A DNA stretch of 64,000 nt from positions 690,074-754,073 of the forward strand of contig CAVSFO010000009.1 of assembly GCA_963727245.1 (NCBI GenBank), read 5' to 3'. This document shows positions 1 through 7,700 of the stretch, one piece after another. Origin of the DNA: JBKQVT01 sp963727245 (GTDB lineage: Bacteria; Planctomycetota; Planctomycetia; Pirellulales; Thermoguttaceae). Position 1 is the first letter of the stretch. Every line of letters starts with the position of its first letter. The notes under the pieces were generated by a model. It did not search any database. It was given only the letters and a program-made list of their open reading frames with translations, and was not told the origin of the DNA. Both the position numbers and the translations under genes were made by a program.

Positions 1-1073
1 GCAATCTGCCCGGTCCGCAGCCCCTTGATCTTCTGCAAGTCCTCGGCGCCGTAATTCGTCAGGCCGCGGGCGAACTCCTGGCCCTCGCGCTGGGCCAGGG
101 CGACGACGTCGCCCTTGTGAAAAATCCCCTCCACGTCTACCACGCCGATGGCCAGCAGGCTGCGACCCTTCCTTAGGACGGCCTCGCGGGCCCCCGCATC
201 CAACAGCAGCCGGCCGCGGGGCTTGACCGTGAAACCGATCCAGCGTTTGCGGGCGGCCACCGTGCGGCCCTGGGCCAGAAACAACGTGCCGACCGTTTCC
301 CCGGCAATGATTTTCGAGAGAATGTCAGGGGTACGGCCGCAGGCGATGATGACGTTTTCGCCCGCCGCGGTGGCCAGCCGGGCCGCTTCCAACTTGCTGG
401 TCATACCCCCTTTGCCCACTCCGCCAGCCCGGTCGCGGACCAGCTCGAAAATCGAGCCGTCCAACCGCTCCACCGTGGAAATCAGCCGGCTGCCCGGCAG
501 GGATGGGTCGCCATCGTACAGCCCCTCAACGTCGGAAAGCAGCACCAACAAGGGGGCCCGAAGCAGGTTTGTCACGATGGCCGCCAGGCGGTCGTTATCG
601 CCGAAGGTGGTCTGCAATTCATCCACGCTGACGGTGTCGTTCTCGTTGATGATCGGCACGGCGCCCAGTTCCAGGAGGGTGACCAGGGTGTTGCGGGCAT
701 TGAGGTAGCGGGCGCGGTGTTCGAGGTCGTCGGCGGTCAGCAGCACCTGGGCGGCGTGATGACCGCGACTCCAGAGGGCCCGCTCGTAGGCCTCGACCAG
801 CCAGCTCTGGCCGACGGCGGCTACCGCCTGGAGGTGGGCCAGATCGGTGGGGCGGCTCCGCAATCCGAGGCGTCCCATGCCCGCCCCCACCGCCCCGGAG
901 CTGACCAGGACCACCTGCCGCCCCTTGGTCAGAGTGGCGTGCAACTGCTCGGCAAGCTGGGCGATTCGCTCCTGGTCGAGTTGCCCGTCGTCGCCCGTCA
1001 AGACGCGGGTGCCGACTTTGACCACGATGGGCGAGGCCGTGGCGGCGATTTCTTGGCGAACGAGGTCGGTCAT
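1..1073 (-). CDS. proB: Glutamate 5-kinase (C-terminus cut by window edge)
   Basis: Catalyses ATP-dependent phosphorylation of glutamate, the first step of proline synthesis, in the cytoplasm. The minus strand reads from ATG at 1073: an amino-acid-kinase domain with VVKVGTRVLT near residue 15, SSGAVGAGMGRLG, then INENDTVSVDE and FGDNDRLAA, typical substrate and nucleotide motifs. After about residue 275 a PUA domain follows (IGVVDVEGIFHKGDVVAL). About 357 residues are present, so only the last 10-20 of the usual 365-375 are missing beyond base 1. The frame is intact throughout. proA is not in the window. The product call is secure by motif order; the stop codon cannot be seen. Confidence 0.93.
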   Translation of the reverse strand, partial: MTDLVRQEIAATASPIVVKVGTRVLTGDDGQLDQERIAQLAEQLHATLTKGRQVVLVSSGAVGAGMGRLGLRSRPTDLAHLQAVAAVGQSWLVEAYERALWSRGHHAAQVLLTADDLEHRARYLNARNTLVTLLELGAVPIINENDTVSVDELQTTFGDNDRLAAIVTNLLRAPLLVLLSDVEGLYDGDPSLPGSRLISTVERLDGSIFELVRDRAGGVGKGGMTSKLEAARLATAAGENVIIACGRTPDILSKIIAGETVGTLFLAQGRTVAARKRWIGFTVKPRGRLLLDAGAREAVLRKGRSLLAIGVVDVEGIFHKGDVVALAQREGQEFARGLTNYGAEDLQKIKGLRTGQI

Positions 1074-1262
1074 GAGGGGAACGAATTGTGCCGGTGGAGC
1101 GTGCGGGCGTCAGACGCGGGGATGCGCGCGAGGGAATTTCCATAGCATATCGCATCTCATGCCCTTGCGCCCATGGGCGTGGGCCGCAGGAAACAGCGGG
1201 AACCATGCCCCCCGGAGGGATACCGCTTTTCCGGCGTCGCCGTTTGCTTTACAATAGAACGC

Positions 1263-3350
1263 ATGAGCGAACTACGCGACGAATGCGGCGTGGCGGCGAT
1301 TTATCACTTGCCGGGCAAGGGCGTCAGCCCGCTCTGTTTGGAGTCGGGGCCCGAGGCCGTCAGCCGCCTCATGCCGCGGATGCTCCTGGACATCCAGAAT
1401 CGCGGCCAGTTGGCCGCCGGGATGACTTCCTTCAATCCCCATCGCAGCCAGTTGATCGATACGTACAAGGAAGTGGGCTCGGTCTCCGAAGTCTTCCGCA
1501 TGAGCCATCGGGCCCAGTACGAGAGCCTGATGAACGAGTACACCGGCCGGGCGGCGATCGGCCACGTCCGCTACGCCACCTGCGGGGCGGAGGACCGCAG
1601 TTACGCCCAGCCGTTCGAGCGCCACCACATCAAGAAGCACAAGTGGTTCAGTTTCGCCTTCAACGGCCAGTTGGCCAACTACCTGGAATTGAAGGAACAG
1701 TTGCTCGGCGACCAGGACAACCACCTGGCCCGCGAGACCGACACCGAGATCTTCATGCACGAGATCTGCACGGCGGTGTCGGTGGACGACCGGCCGCCGC
1801 TGGTGGAGGTCTTTCGGCACCTGGCGGAGAAGTTCGACGGCGCCTACAGCGCGGTCTTTCTCGATGCCCTGGGCGACATGGTGGTGGCCCGCGATCCGCT
1901 GGGCATCAAGCCGCTGTGCTATGCGGTCGAAGGGCCGCTGTTTGCGGCGGCCAGCGAGAGCGTCGCCCTGCTGAACCTGGGGTTCGCACCGCAGAGCATC
2001 AAGTCGCTGCCGCCGGGACAGGCGATCATCATTAGCGACGGGCGGCTGGAGCTGCAGACGTTCGCCTCCAGCCCGCGGCAGGCGCATTGCTTCTTCGAAT
2101 GGGTCTACTTCGCCAACGTCGCCAGCACGCTGGACGGGCGGGGCGTCTACCTCACCCGCAAGGCGCTGGGCGAAGAGCTGGCGCGATTGGAAACGGTGAC
2201 CATCGACGAGAACACCGTCGTGGTGCCGGTTCCCGACACCAGCAAGGCAGCGGCCGACGGCATGGCCTATGCGCTGAAGGTCCCCAGCGTCGAGGGCCTG
2301 ATCCGCAACCGCTACAGCGGCCGGACGTTCATCGAAGGGAGCGGCGACCGCAAACGCAAGGCCGAAACCAAGTATACGCCGCTGCGCGACGTGCTGGACG
2401 GAAAGCGCGTGCTGCTGGTCGAGGACTCGATCGTGCGGGCCACCACTCTGAAGGTCCTCTTGCAGCGGCTGCGCGAGCTGGGGCAACCCAAGGAGATCCA
2501 CGTCCGCGTCGCCTGCCCGCCCATCATCTCCCCCTGTTTCTACGGCATCGACATGTCGACCGTCAGCGAGTTGTTTGCGCCGCAATTCCTTCAGGGCGGG
2601 CCGATGACCGCCGCCGTCGAAGCCAGGATGGCGGCGAAGCTGGGGGCCGATTCGCTCCGCTATCTGCCCGTGGAAGCCATCGCCCGGGCGATCGGATTCC
2701 CCGCCCGGAACCTCTGCCGGGCGTGCATCACGGGCGAGTATCCCACCCCCTGCGGCCAGGAGTTGGCCCGCCAAGCGATTGAAAACGACCGCAACAACAT
2801 CACCGGCCGGACCTACGAGACCGTGGGCAGCACCGGCAACTGTTCCTTAAGCCAGCGCACTGACGCCGCCGGCGGCCGGTTCGTCCTTCATCGTCTTGAA
2901 CTTTTCCACCCAATCCAGCCGCTGCAGCAGCGGGGTGAGTTGCTGCTGCTGGGCGGCCGCGTTGGCGGTGCTGGACTGGCCCTGCACCTGCTGGATCTTC
3001 TGTTGGTAGAACGTCACCAGGTCAGTCGTTTGGTCGGGCTGGGCGCCGGCGGCCAACAGATCGGTCCGCACTCCGCCCAGGGCTTGCAAGTCCTGTTGGG
3101 AGATCGCGCCGGCCGCAAAAAGTTGCTGGGTCATCTGCGTGAACTCGTTGGGCGTGATGTTGGTGACGTCGTACTTGGCGAGAATGGCGTGCACCGCCGG
3201 CGAGTTGCCGGCAATCACGGTCGGCATGGCGGCCGTGGCAGCGGCCTGCTTGGCGGTGGTCGCGACGGCAGAAGTGCGGCCTTTGGCCAGCGACGAGGCG
3301 TCGGCCAGTCCGGCCATGACGTTGTTGACTTGCATGGACTCGACTCCTGA
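1263..3350 (+). CDS. purF: Amidophosphoribosyltransferase, Fe-S type, with an anomalous 3' extension
   Basis: First committed enzyme of purine synthesis: PRPP plus glutamine to phosphoribosylamine. ATG at 1263 leaves a short propeptide before the catalytic cysteine (DECGVAAIY), as in the Bacillus-type enzyme. The PRPP loop is LLVEDSIVRATT, and PPIISPCFYGID and LCRACITGEYPT carry the cysteines expected for the 4Fe-4S form. Family length is about 470-530 residues, but the frame stays open to 3350 (695 residues). The last ~170 codons run antisense through the gene at 2847-3335 and have no family character. The real end is probably near 2850, where a TAA sits in another frame and coincides with the convergent gene's stop. 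A lost or mis-sequenced base near 2820-2845 is the simplest explanation. A TACAAT box lies just upstream of the ATG. Confidence 0.9.
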   Translation: MSELRDECGVAAIYHLPGKGVSPLCLESGPEAVSRLMPRMLLDIQNRGQLAAGMTSFNPHRSQLIDTYKEVGSVSEVFRMSHRAQYESLMNEYTGRAAIGHVRYATCGAEDRSYAQPFERHHIKKHKWFSFAFNGQLANYLELKEQLLGDQDNHLARETDTEIFMHEICTAVSVDDRPPLVEVFRHLAEKFDGAYSAVFLDALGDMVVARDPLGIKPLCYAVEGPLFAAASESVALLNLGFAPQSIKSLPPGQAIIISDGRLELQTFASSPRQAHCFFEWVYFANVASTLDGRGVYLTRKALGEELARLETVTIDENTVVVPVPDTSKAAADGMAYALKVPSVEGLIRNRYSGRTFIEGSGDRKRKAETKYTPLRDVLDGKRVLLVEDSIVRATTLKVLLQRLRELGQPKEIHVRVACPPIISPCFYGIDMSTVSELFAPQFLQGGPMTAAVEARMAAKLGADSLRYLPVEAIARAIGFPARNLCRACITGEYPTPCGQELARQAIENDRNNITGRTYETVGSTGNCSLSQRTDAAGGRFVLHRLELFHPIQPLQQRGELLLLGGRVGGAGLALHLLDLLLVERHQVSRLVGLGAGGQQIGPHSAQGLQVLLGDRAGRKKLLGHLRELVGRDVGDVVLGENGVHRRRVAGNHGRHGGRGSGLLGGGRDGRSAAFGQRRGVGQSGHDVVDLHGLDS
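2847..3335 (-). CDS. Hypothetical Ala/Gln-rich helical protein, 162 aa
   Basis: No family recognised. The ATG at 3335 has a good AGGAG ribosome-binding site about 8 bases upstream. The protein has an Ala/Thr-rich N-terminal half (residues 1-50), a middle segment resembling a small helical bundle (NEFTQMTQQLFAAGAISQQDLQAL) and a glutamine-rich segment (QQKIQQVQGQSS, AAAQQQQLTPLLQRL). There is no signal peptide or membrane segment. It is convergent with purF and their stops meet at 2847-2850. The frame is open further upstream to 3557 but that part has no ribosome-binding site. Probably a real cytoplasmic protein; function unknown. Confidence 0.6.
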   Translation of the reverse strand: MQVNNVMAGLADASSLAKGRTSAVATTAKQAAATAAMPTVIAGNSPAVHAILAKYDVTNITPNEFTQMTQQLFAAGAISQQDLQALGGVRTDLLAAGAQPDQTTDLVTFYQQKIQQVQGQSSTANAAAQQQQLTPLLQRLDWVEKFKTMKDEPAAGGVSALA

Positions 3351-3566
3351 TTCGAGGGACTCTAGCCGGGCCGTCGGGGAAGCAAATGCGGGGCCAAACC
3401 CAGCGGCAGGTGGCGAAAAACGATGTCCGTGGTCGGAAGCCGTTACCGTGCAACAACTTGCATCGTGCAGCACCGGATCGGCGGGCTCCCGGCGGCGTCG
3501 GCCATGTCGCGGCCGTGGGGCAATTCCTGCCGGTCGCGCCGGCAAGATTCGCCGCAAGTCCCCATA

Positions 3567-3733
3567 TTACGGCAACTTGCGGAACTCGGCCTGATAGCGT
3601 GTAGGTCAGGCACTCCGTGCCTGACATAAGGTTGCCCGAATCCGGGGCTGTCAGGCACGGGGTGCCTGACCTACGTCCTGACCTAGGTTCTGATTTGCTA
3701 CCTTACGGCAACTTGCGGAACTCGGCGCGATAG
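3567..3733. repeat. Duplicated trmB 3' end flanking a palindromic element
   Basis: A 24-base stretch beginning TTACGGCAACTTGCGG occurs at 3567-3590 and again at 3703-3726. The right copy is the natural end of trmB on the minus strand, including its stop. The two copies bracket palindrome G1 (3601-3674). The left copy has no coding role. This is either a large target duplication or a tandem duplication into which the palindrome moved. Confidence 0.8.
3601..3674. repeat. Palindromic repeat family G, copy 1
   Basis: Starts GTAGGTCAGGCAC and ends GTGCCTGACCTAC, with inner copies of GTGCCTGAC/GTCAGGCAC, so both halves can fold. A second copy is at 63839-63916 and a half copy near 56467-56492. The trmB frame reads into it. 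Confidence 0.85.
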
Positions 3734-4346
3734 ACCGGCTCGGCGCCAGCCGCATGCGACGCTCGAAGTGCGTGCGATAGGCCATGTCGTGCTCCGCCGG
3801 GGCCTCCGGCACTTCCAGCGGCCCGTAGAGCCCTGGGTGGGCGGCCAGCAACTCCAACGACGTGCGGAAGTATTCTTCCACGTCGGTCCAGAAGTGCAGC
3901 GAACCGCCGGGCTGCAGCGTCCGCTCGATGTCGTCCAACAACGGCTGCTGCATGACGCGGCGTTTCTTGTGGCGCTTTTTCCACCACGGATCGGGGAAGT
4001 AAATGTGCACCGCGGCCAGCGAGCGATCGGGAAGCAAGTCGTGGAAGACCCGCAGGGCGTCGCCGCAGGCCACCAGGGCATTGCCCAGCCCTTGCTTCAC
4101 CAGCGCGGCGGCGGCGAACTCGGCGTAACGGCGGGCGATCTCGATGCCCAGGAAATCGACCCCCGGCCGGTCAGCCGCGGCAGTGCGCAAGAAAAGCCCC
4201 TTGCCCGAGCCGATTTCCACCTCCAGCGGCGCCTCGCGGCCGAACAGCGCCGCCGCGCTCCACGGCCGGGGCAACTCCTCCACCGTCTTCAGGTGACGCG
4301 TCAGGTCGAGTCCGGAATCGATTTTTCGCAGCGAGCGGCGGGCCAT
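3651..4346 (-). CDS. trmB: tRNA (guanine-N7-)-methyltransferase
   Basis: Methylates G46 of tRNA with S-adenosylmethionine. Visible motifs are the SAM-binding EVEIGSGKGLFLR near residue 42 and the family signature IYFPDPWWKKRHKKRR near residue 115, followed by HFWTDVEEYF. ATG at 4346. The last conserved segment (YRTHFERRMRL) is followed by unrelated residues. One frame over, the expected tail VYRAEFRKLP and a TAA at 3703-3705 are present, so one base is missing near 3741-3748. As it stands, the frame reads on through the trmB duplication into palindrome G1 and stops at 3651. The natural gene is 3703-4346, about 214 residues. Confidence 0.9.
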   Translation of the reverse strand: MARRSLRKIDSGLDLTRHLKTVEELPRPWSAAALFGREAPLEVEIGSGKGLFLRTAAADRPGVDFLGIEIARRYAEFAAAALVKQGLGNALVACGDALRVFHDLLPDRSLAAVHIYFPDPWWKKRHKKRRVMQQPLLDDIERTLQPGGSLHFWTDVEEYFRTSLELLAAHPGLYGPLEVPEAPAEHDMAYRTHFERRMRLAPSRSIAPSSASCRKVANQNLGQDVGQAPRA

Positions 4347-4352
4347 GAGGAG

Positions 4353-4489
4353 GGATTTAGGGATTTAGGGATTAGGGATTAGGGAGGGACCAGGGGCCAG
4401 GGACCAGGGGCCAGGGGACGACACGCACTATTTGTTCTACGGCAACCATTGCGTTTTCCCTGGCCCCTGGTCCCCGGCCCCTGGCCCCT
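4353..4489. repeat. Octamer tracts (family H) plus CCAGGGGC inverted repeat (family J)
   Basis: 4353-4386 holds tandem variants of GGGATTTA. Then CCAGGGGCCAGGGACCAGG at about 4388-4424 is mirrored by CCTGGCCCCTGGTCC at about 4457-4489, giving a long imperfect hairpin. It fills the gap between queE and trmB. Similar pieces recur at 48896-48938, 55838-55900 and 56697-56735. Confidence 0.75.
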
Positions 4490-4493
4490 ATTT

Positions 4494-5198
4494 TCACACC
4501 CCGCGACGCGCGCCGAACCACTCGATCTGCCGGCGGGGACAGAATTGCAACCCGGCGGTAATGCAATATGGCTCCAGCCAGCGGGCCCGCTGCGCCAACT
4601 CGGCGGCGACGACGCCTTCCGGCATCAGCCACACCCGGCCGCGGTCTATTTCGGGAAACTCGGCCAGATAGGCCTCCACTTCGCAACAGTCTTCCGGGCG
4701 CTGGACCACGAACTTCAGTTGATAATCGTACTCGGCCAGCAGGCGGCGAATGATCGGCGGGGCGTGCCGGGCAAGCTCGTGACGGACCGCCCAGGCGGGA
4801 CTCTCTCGCGGCGTCGGTGTCGAGGGGGTGAGTTTCGGGCTGATCGACATCAGGTCGCAGGCCACCGGCCGGTAGATGGTGCCGGCCGTTTCGATGGTGA
4901 TATGCCGCCCCTGGCTGCGCAGGGCTGCGCAGAGCGGGACCACTTCGGCGAACAGCATCGGCTCGCCCCCGGTAACGACCGCGTGGCCGGCCGGGAGCTG
5001 GCCAGGCCCGTCGAGCCCGGCGAGCCTGGCCAGGACTTCGTCCAGGGAGAGGTCCTCGCCTTCCGGGCTCCAGGAGGCATAGCGGGTATCGCAGAAGCGG
5101 CAGCGGAGGTTGCAGCCGCTGAAGCGCACGAAGACGCTGTCCGTGCCCGTCAGCCGGCCCTCACCTTGAAGCGATCGGAAGAGTTCGGCAATTTGCAT
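4494..5198 (-). CDS. queE: 7-carboxy-7-deazaguanine synthase (radical SAM)
   Basis: Rearranges 6-carboxytetrahydropterin to the 7-deazaguanine core of queuosine. ATG at 5198 gives MQIAELFRSLQGEG, the characteristic start. The cluster motif is CNLRCRFC (C-x3-C-x2-C) near residue 29; VVTGGEPM and ITIETAGT match the family. It is 234 residues, a usual length. It starts five bases after the queC stop, so the two are almost certainly co-transcribed from 5959 leftwards. The frame is intact. Confidence 0.93.
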   Translation of the reverse strand: MQIAELFRSLQGEGRLTGTDSVFVRFSGCNLRCRFCDTRYASWSPEGEDLSLDEVLARLAGLDGPGQLPAGHAVVTGGEPMLFAEVVPLCAALRSQGRHITIETAGTIYRPVACDLMSISPKLTPSTPTPRESPAWAVRHELARHAPPIIRRLLAEYDYQLKFVVQRPEDCCEVEAYLAEFPEIDRGRVWLMPEGVVAAELAQRARWLEPYCITAGLQFCPRRQIEWFGARRGV

Positions 5199-5203
5199 CG
5201 TCG

Positions 5204-5959
5204 CTAGCCGCCCGGGGCCGTCTGATACCGTAGAGGATCGCTGAGCCCGGCCTCGGCAAAACCCTTTCGCCGCAACTGGCAGGCGTCGCAGCGGCCGCAA
5301 CTGTCGCCGGCGGCGCCGGGATCGTAGCAGGTGTGGGTCAGTCCGTAATCGACGCCCAACTCGGTGCCGCGGCGGATGATCTGGGCCTTGGTCCAGCGGA
5401 TCAAAGGGGTGTGGATGGTAAAGTGCAAGCGTCCCTCGACGCCGGCCTTGGTGGCCAGGTTGGCCAGCCGCTCGAAGGCGGCGATGTACTCGGGCCGGCA
5501 ATCGGGATAGCCGCTGTAATCGACGGCATTGACGCCCAGGAAAATGTCGGCCGCCCCCACCACTTCGGCATAGGCCAGCGCCAGCGACAACAAGACGGTG
5601 TTCCGCGCGGGGACGTAGGTGACGGGGATGCCGTCGGCCATTTGCCCGGCGTCGCGGTCCTTGGGCACCGCCGCCGCGCCGGTCAAGGCGCTGCCGCCGA
5701 AGCGTCCCAGATCGACGCTGGTCCTGACGTGGCGGCGGACGCCGAGCGCCCGGGCCACCCGCCGAGCGGCGGCCAACTCGAAACGGTGCCGCTGGCCGTA
5801 ATCGACCGACAGCGCGTAGACGGCGAACCCCTGCTGCCGGGCGATGGCGGCGGTGGTGGCCGAATCGAGCCCCCCGGAAAGCAGGACCACCGCCGGCCGC
5901 TCCGCCTGGCCGGCCAGGCCGGAATCGTCCCCGTCCCCTTTTCGTAAGCCTTCTCCCAT
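5204..5959 (-). CDS. queC: 7-cyano-7-deazaguanine synthase
   Basis: Converts 7-carboxy-7-deazaguanine to preQ0 using ATP and ammonia. It has the PP-loop motif LLSGGLDSATT near residue 27, VDYGQRHRFE, and a C-terminal zinc site with four cysteines (CYDP...CGRCDAC). It is 251 residues and full length. The N-terminal 20 residues are hydrophilic and variable, so the start could be slightly internal. Divergent from queF, with only 35 bases between the two starts, so their promoters must overlap or lie in each other's coding region. Confidence 0.93.
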   Translation of the reverse strand: MGEGLRKGDGDDSGLAGQAERPAVVLLSGGLDSATTAAIARQQGFAVYALSVDYGQRHRFELAAARRVARALGVRRHVRTSVDLGRFGGSALTGAAAVPKDRDAGQMADGIPVTYVPARNTVLLSLALAYAEVVGAADIFLGVNAVDYSGYPDCRPEYIAAFERLANLATKAGVEGRLHFTIHTPLIRWTKAQIIRRGTELGVDYGLTHTCYDPGAAGDSCGRCDACQLRRKGFAEAGLSDPLRYQTAPGG

Positions 5960-5994
5960 GCCACAATTATCGGAGCCAGCAAAGGAACCTGCAA

Positions 5995-6393
5995 GTGACC
6001 GACCAATTCCGCGACATCCTGGAGACCTTCGACAATCAGTTCCCCGGCCGGGACTATTCCATCGAGATTGTCTGTCCGGAGTTTACGTCCGTGTGCCCGA
6101 AGACGGGCCAGCCGGACTTCGGCACCCTCACTTTCACCTACGTTCCGGCGGCGAAGTGCGTCGAGCTGAAGAGCCTCAAGCTCTATCTTCAGCAGTTTCG
6201 CAATGAGGGGATTTATTACGAACACGTGACCAACCGCATTCTCGACGACCTCGTGAGCGTGCTGCGGCCGCGGCAACTGACGCTCGTGGCGGCCTTCACT
6301 GCCCGGGGGGGGATCAGGACGACGGTCACGGTGAAGGCGGAAGGCGGAGGGAAGAGCAAAGGACCCGAGCCGGGGGCGTTAGCCCTCGGATAA
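5995..6393 (+). CDS. queF: preQ0 reductase (NADPH-dependent 7-cyano-7-deazaguanine reductase)
   Basis: Reduces the nitrile preQ0 to preQ1. A short single-domain type of 132 residues. The catalytic cysteine is in SVCPKTGQPD, and ELKSLKLYLQQFRNEGIYYEH is the diagnostic block. The start is GTG at 5995 with AAAGGA 8-13 bases upstream. The family normally ends soon after GGIRTTVTV. Here the last ~18 residues (EGGGKSKGPEPGALALG) and the stop come from a repeat (families I and L), so the original terminus has been replaced or extended. queD is not in the window. Confidence 0.92.
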   Translation: MTDQFRDILETFDNQFPGRDYSIEIVCPEFTSVCPKTGQPDFGTLTFTYVPAAKCVELKSLKLYLQQFRNEGIYYEHVTNRILDDLVSVLRPRQLTLVAAFTARGGIRTTVTVKAEGGGKSKGPEPGALALG

Positions 6394-6605
6394 CCCGGCA
6401 GTACCACGAGGCCGCTGATGTAAGGCGGAAGGGGGAGGGAAGGATGAAGGATGAAGGATGAAGGATGACCGGACAGGCTCACGCATTCCCCCTTCCGCCT
6501 CACTTCAGTGGCGTCGCGGCGCTGCCGGGTTATCCGGTGGCTTACGCCACCGGCTCGGGTCCTTTGTTTTTCCTTCCCCCCTCCGCCTTCCGCCTTCCGC
6601 CTTGC
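6343..6605. repeat. Purine-rich GGCGGAAGG tracts (family I) with two 27-bp palindromes (family L)
   Basis: The region holds GGCGGAAGGCGGAGGG-type tracts, a tandem GGATGAA run at 6443-6467 and CCTTCCGCC-type tracts on the other side, so the whole is a large inverted structure. The 27-base palindromes (GAGCCGGGGGCG...CGGATAA) lie at 6367-6393 and, reversed, at 6530-6556. Beyond the end of queF this interval codes for nothing visible. Confidence 0.75.
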
Positions 6606-6674
6606 TGATCCCCCCCTTGCCCTTATCCACGGCAACGGTCACAATAGCCTTTTCGTTCTGAGGGGAGGGTTTTG

Positions 6675-7700
6675 GTGAGCACTTCCATGGGCGAGCATCC
6701 GCGTGTGATTCTATCGGCTTTTGCCGATGAGGCCGCCAACCACAAGACGGCCGTCGAGCAGTTTGCGGCGCTGGCGGCCTTGGGCCTGCAATACTACGCC
6801 ATCCGCTTCATCGACGTGGGCCGCGGCATCAAGAATGTCGTGCAACTGACCCTCCCCGAAATCCAGAAGCTGCGGCAGCTTCAAAACGAATACGGGCTGA
6901 ACGTGTCGTCGCTGGGCTCGCCCATCGGCAAGGTCAAGCTGTTGGACGTCGAGGACGGCAGCAAGGACGCCTACGTGCCGATCAAGAAGTACCTGGCCGG
7001 CGACGTGCAGAAGGCGTGCGAGTTGGCCCATGCCCTGGAGACGAAGTTGCTGCGCGGCTTCTCCTTCTATCCGCCGCGGGGGAGCAATCCGCAAGAGCAC
7101 CTGCCGCAGGCGATCGACTGGCTGGGGCAGATCGCCGAGACTTGCCACCGCAGCGATTTGACGTTCGGCCTGGAGGTCGAGGCCGGCCTGGTGGGCAACA
7201 ACGGCCACGTGCTGGCGGAGATCCACCGCCAGGTGAACCATCCCGCCATGGTCCTGGTGTTCGACGCCGCCAACATCATCGTCCAGGGCTACAGCCCCGC
7301 CGAAGTCTTCGCGCAATACCTCGCCATGAAACCCAGCCTGGGGTGGATGCACATCAAGGACTATCGCCTGGGCCAGCCGGGCACCGAGGGCGGCCACACC
7401 GCCGCCGGGGCCTTGACCCATTACGTGCCGGCCGATCAAGGCGACGCCGCCCACGAAGCGATCCTCCGCGACTTCAGCCGCATGCTGCCGGCGCTGGAGA
7501 AGCGCCTGGGCCGCCGGGGAGTGCCCGGCGTGTTCCTCGACCTGGAACCCCATCTGAAAGGCGGCGGACAGTTCGGCGGCTTCAGCGGGCCCGACGGCAT
7601 GGGCGTGGCCTTGCGCGGACTGGCGCGGGTGCTGGACTACCTCGGCATCGACTACCACCTGCGCGACTTCGACGACGTCAAGGCCGCCCGCGGCTATTAA
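6675..7700 (+). CDS. Sugar phosphate isomerase/epimerase-like TIM-barrel protein
   Basis: AP-endonuclease-2/xylose-isomerase-like barrel of about 341 residues, cytoplasmic. Likely metal ligands are the Glu in FGLEVEAG, the Asp in LVFDAANII, the His in WMHIKDY and the Glu in LDLEPHLKGGG, in the order expected of the superfamily. I choose GTG at 6675 because GAGGGGAGGG lies just upstream; TTG at 6672 is in frame too. The substrate cannot be inferred; such proteins in planctomycetes often act on sugars or inositols. It is convergent with the FHA protein, and the stops overlap by four bases at 7697-7700. Confidence 0.8.
   Translation: MSTSMGEHPRVILSAFADEAANHKTAVEQFAALAALGLQYYAIRFIDVGRGIKNVVQLTLPEIQKLRQLQNEYGLNVSSLGSPIGKVKLLDVEDGSKDAYVPIKKYLAGDVQKACELAHALETKLLRGFSFYPPRGSNPQEHLPQAIDWLGQIAETCHRSDLTFGLEVEAGLVGNNGHVLAEIHRQVNHPAMVLVFDAANIIVQGYSPAEVFAQYLAMKPSLGWMHIKDYRLGQPGTEGGHTAAGALTHYVPADQGDAAHEAILRDFSRMLPALEKRLGRRGVPGVFLDLEPHLKGGGQFGGFSGPDGMGVALRGLARVLDYLGIDYHLRDFDDVKAARGY

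Noticed and set aside
1272..2774. 500-codon minus-strand ORF opposite purF
   Set aside because: Antisense of a strongly conserved enzyme; no motif or ribosome-binding site.
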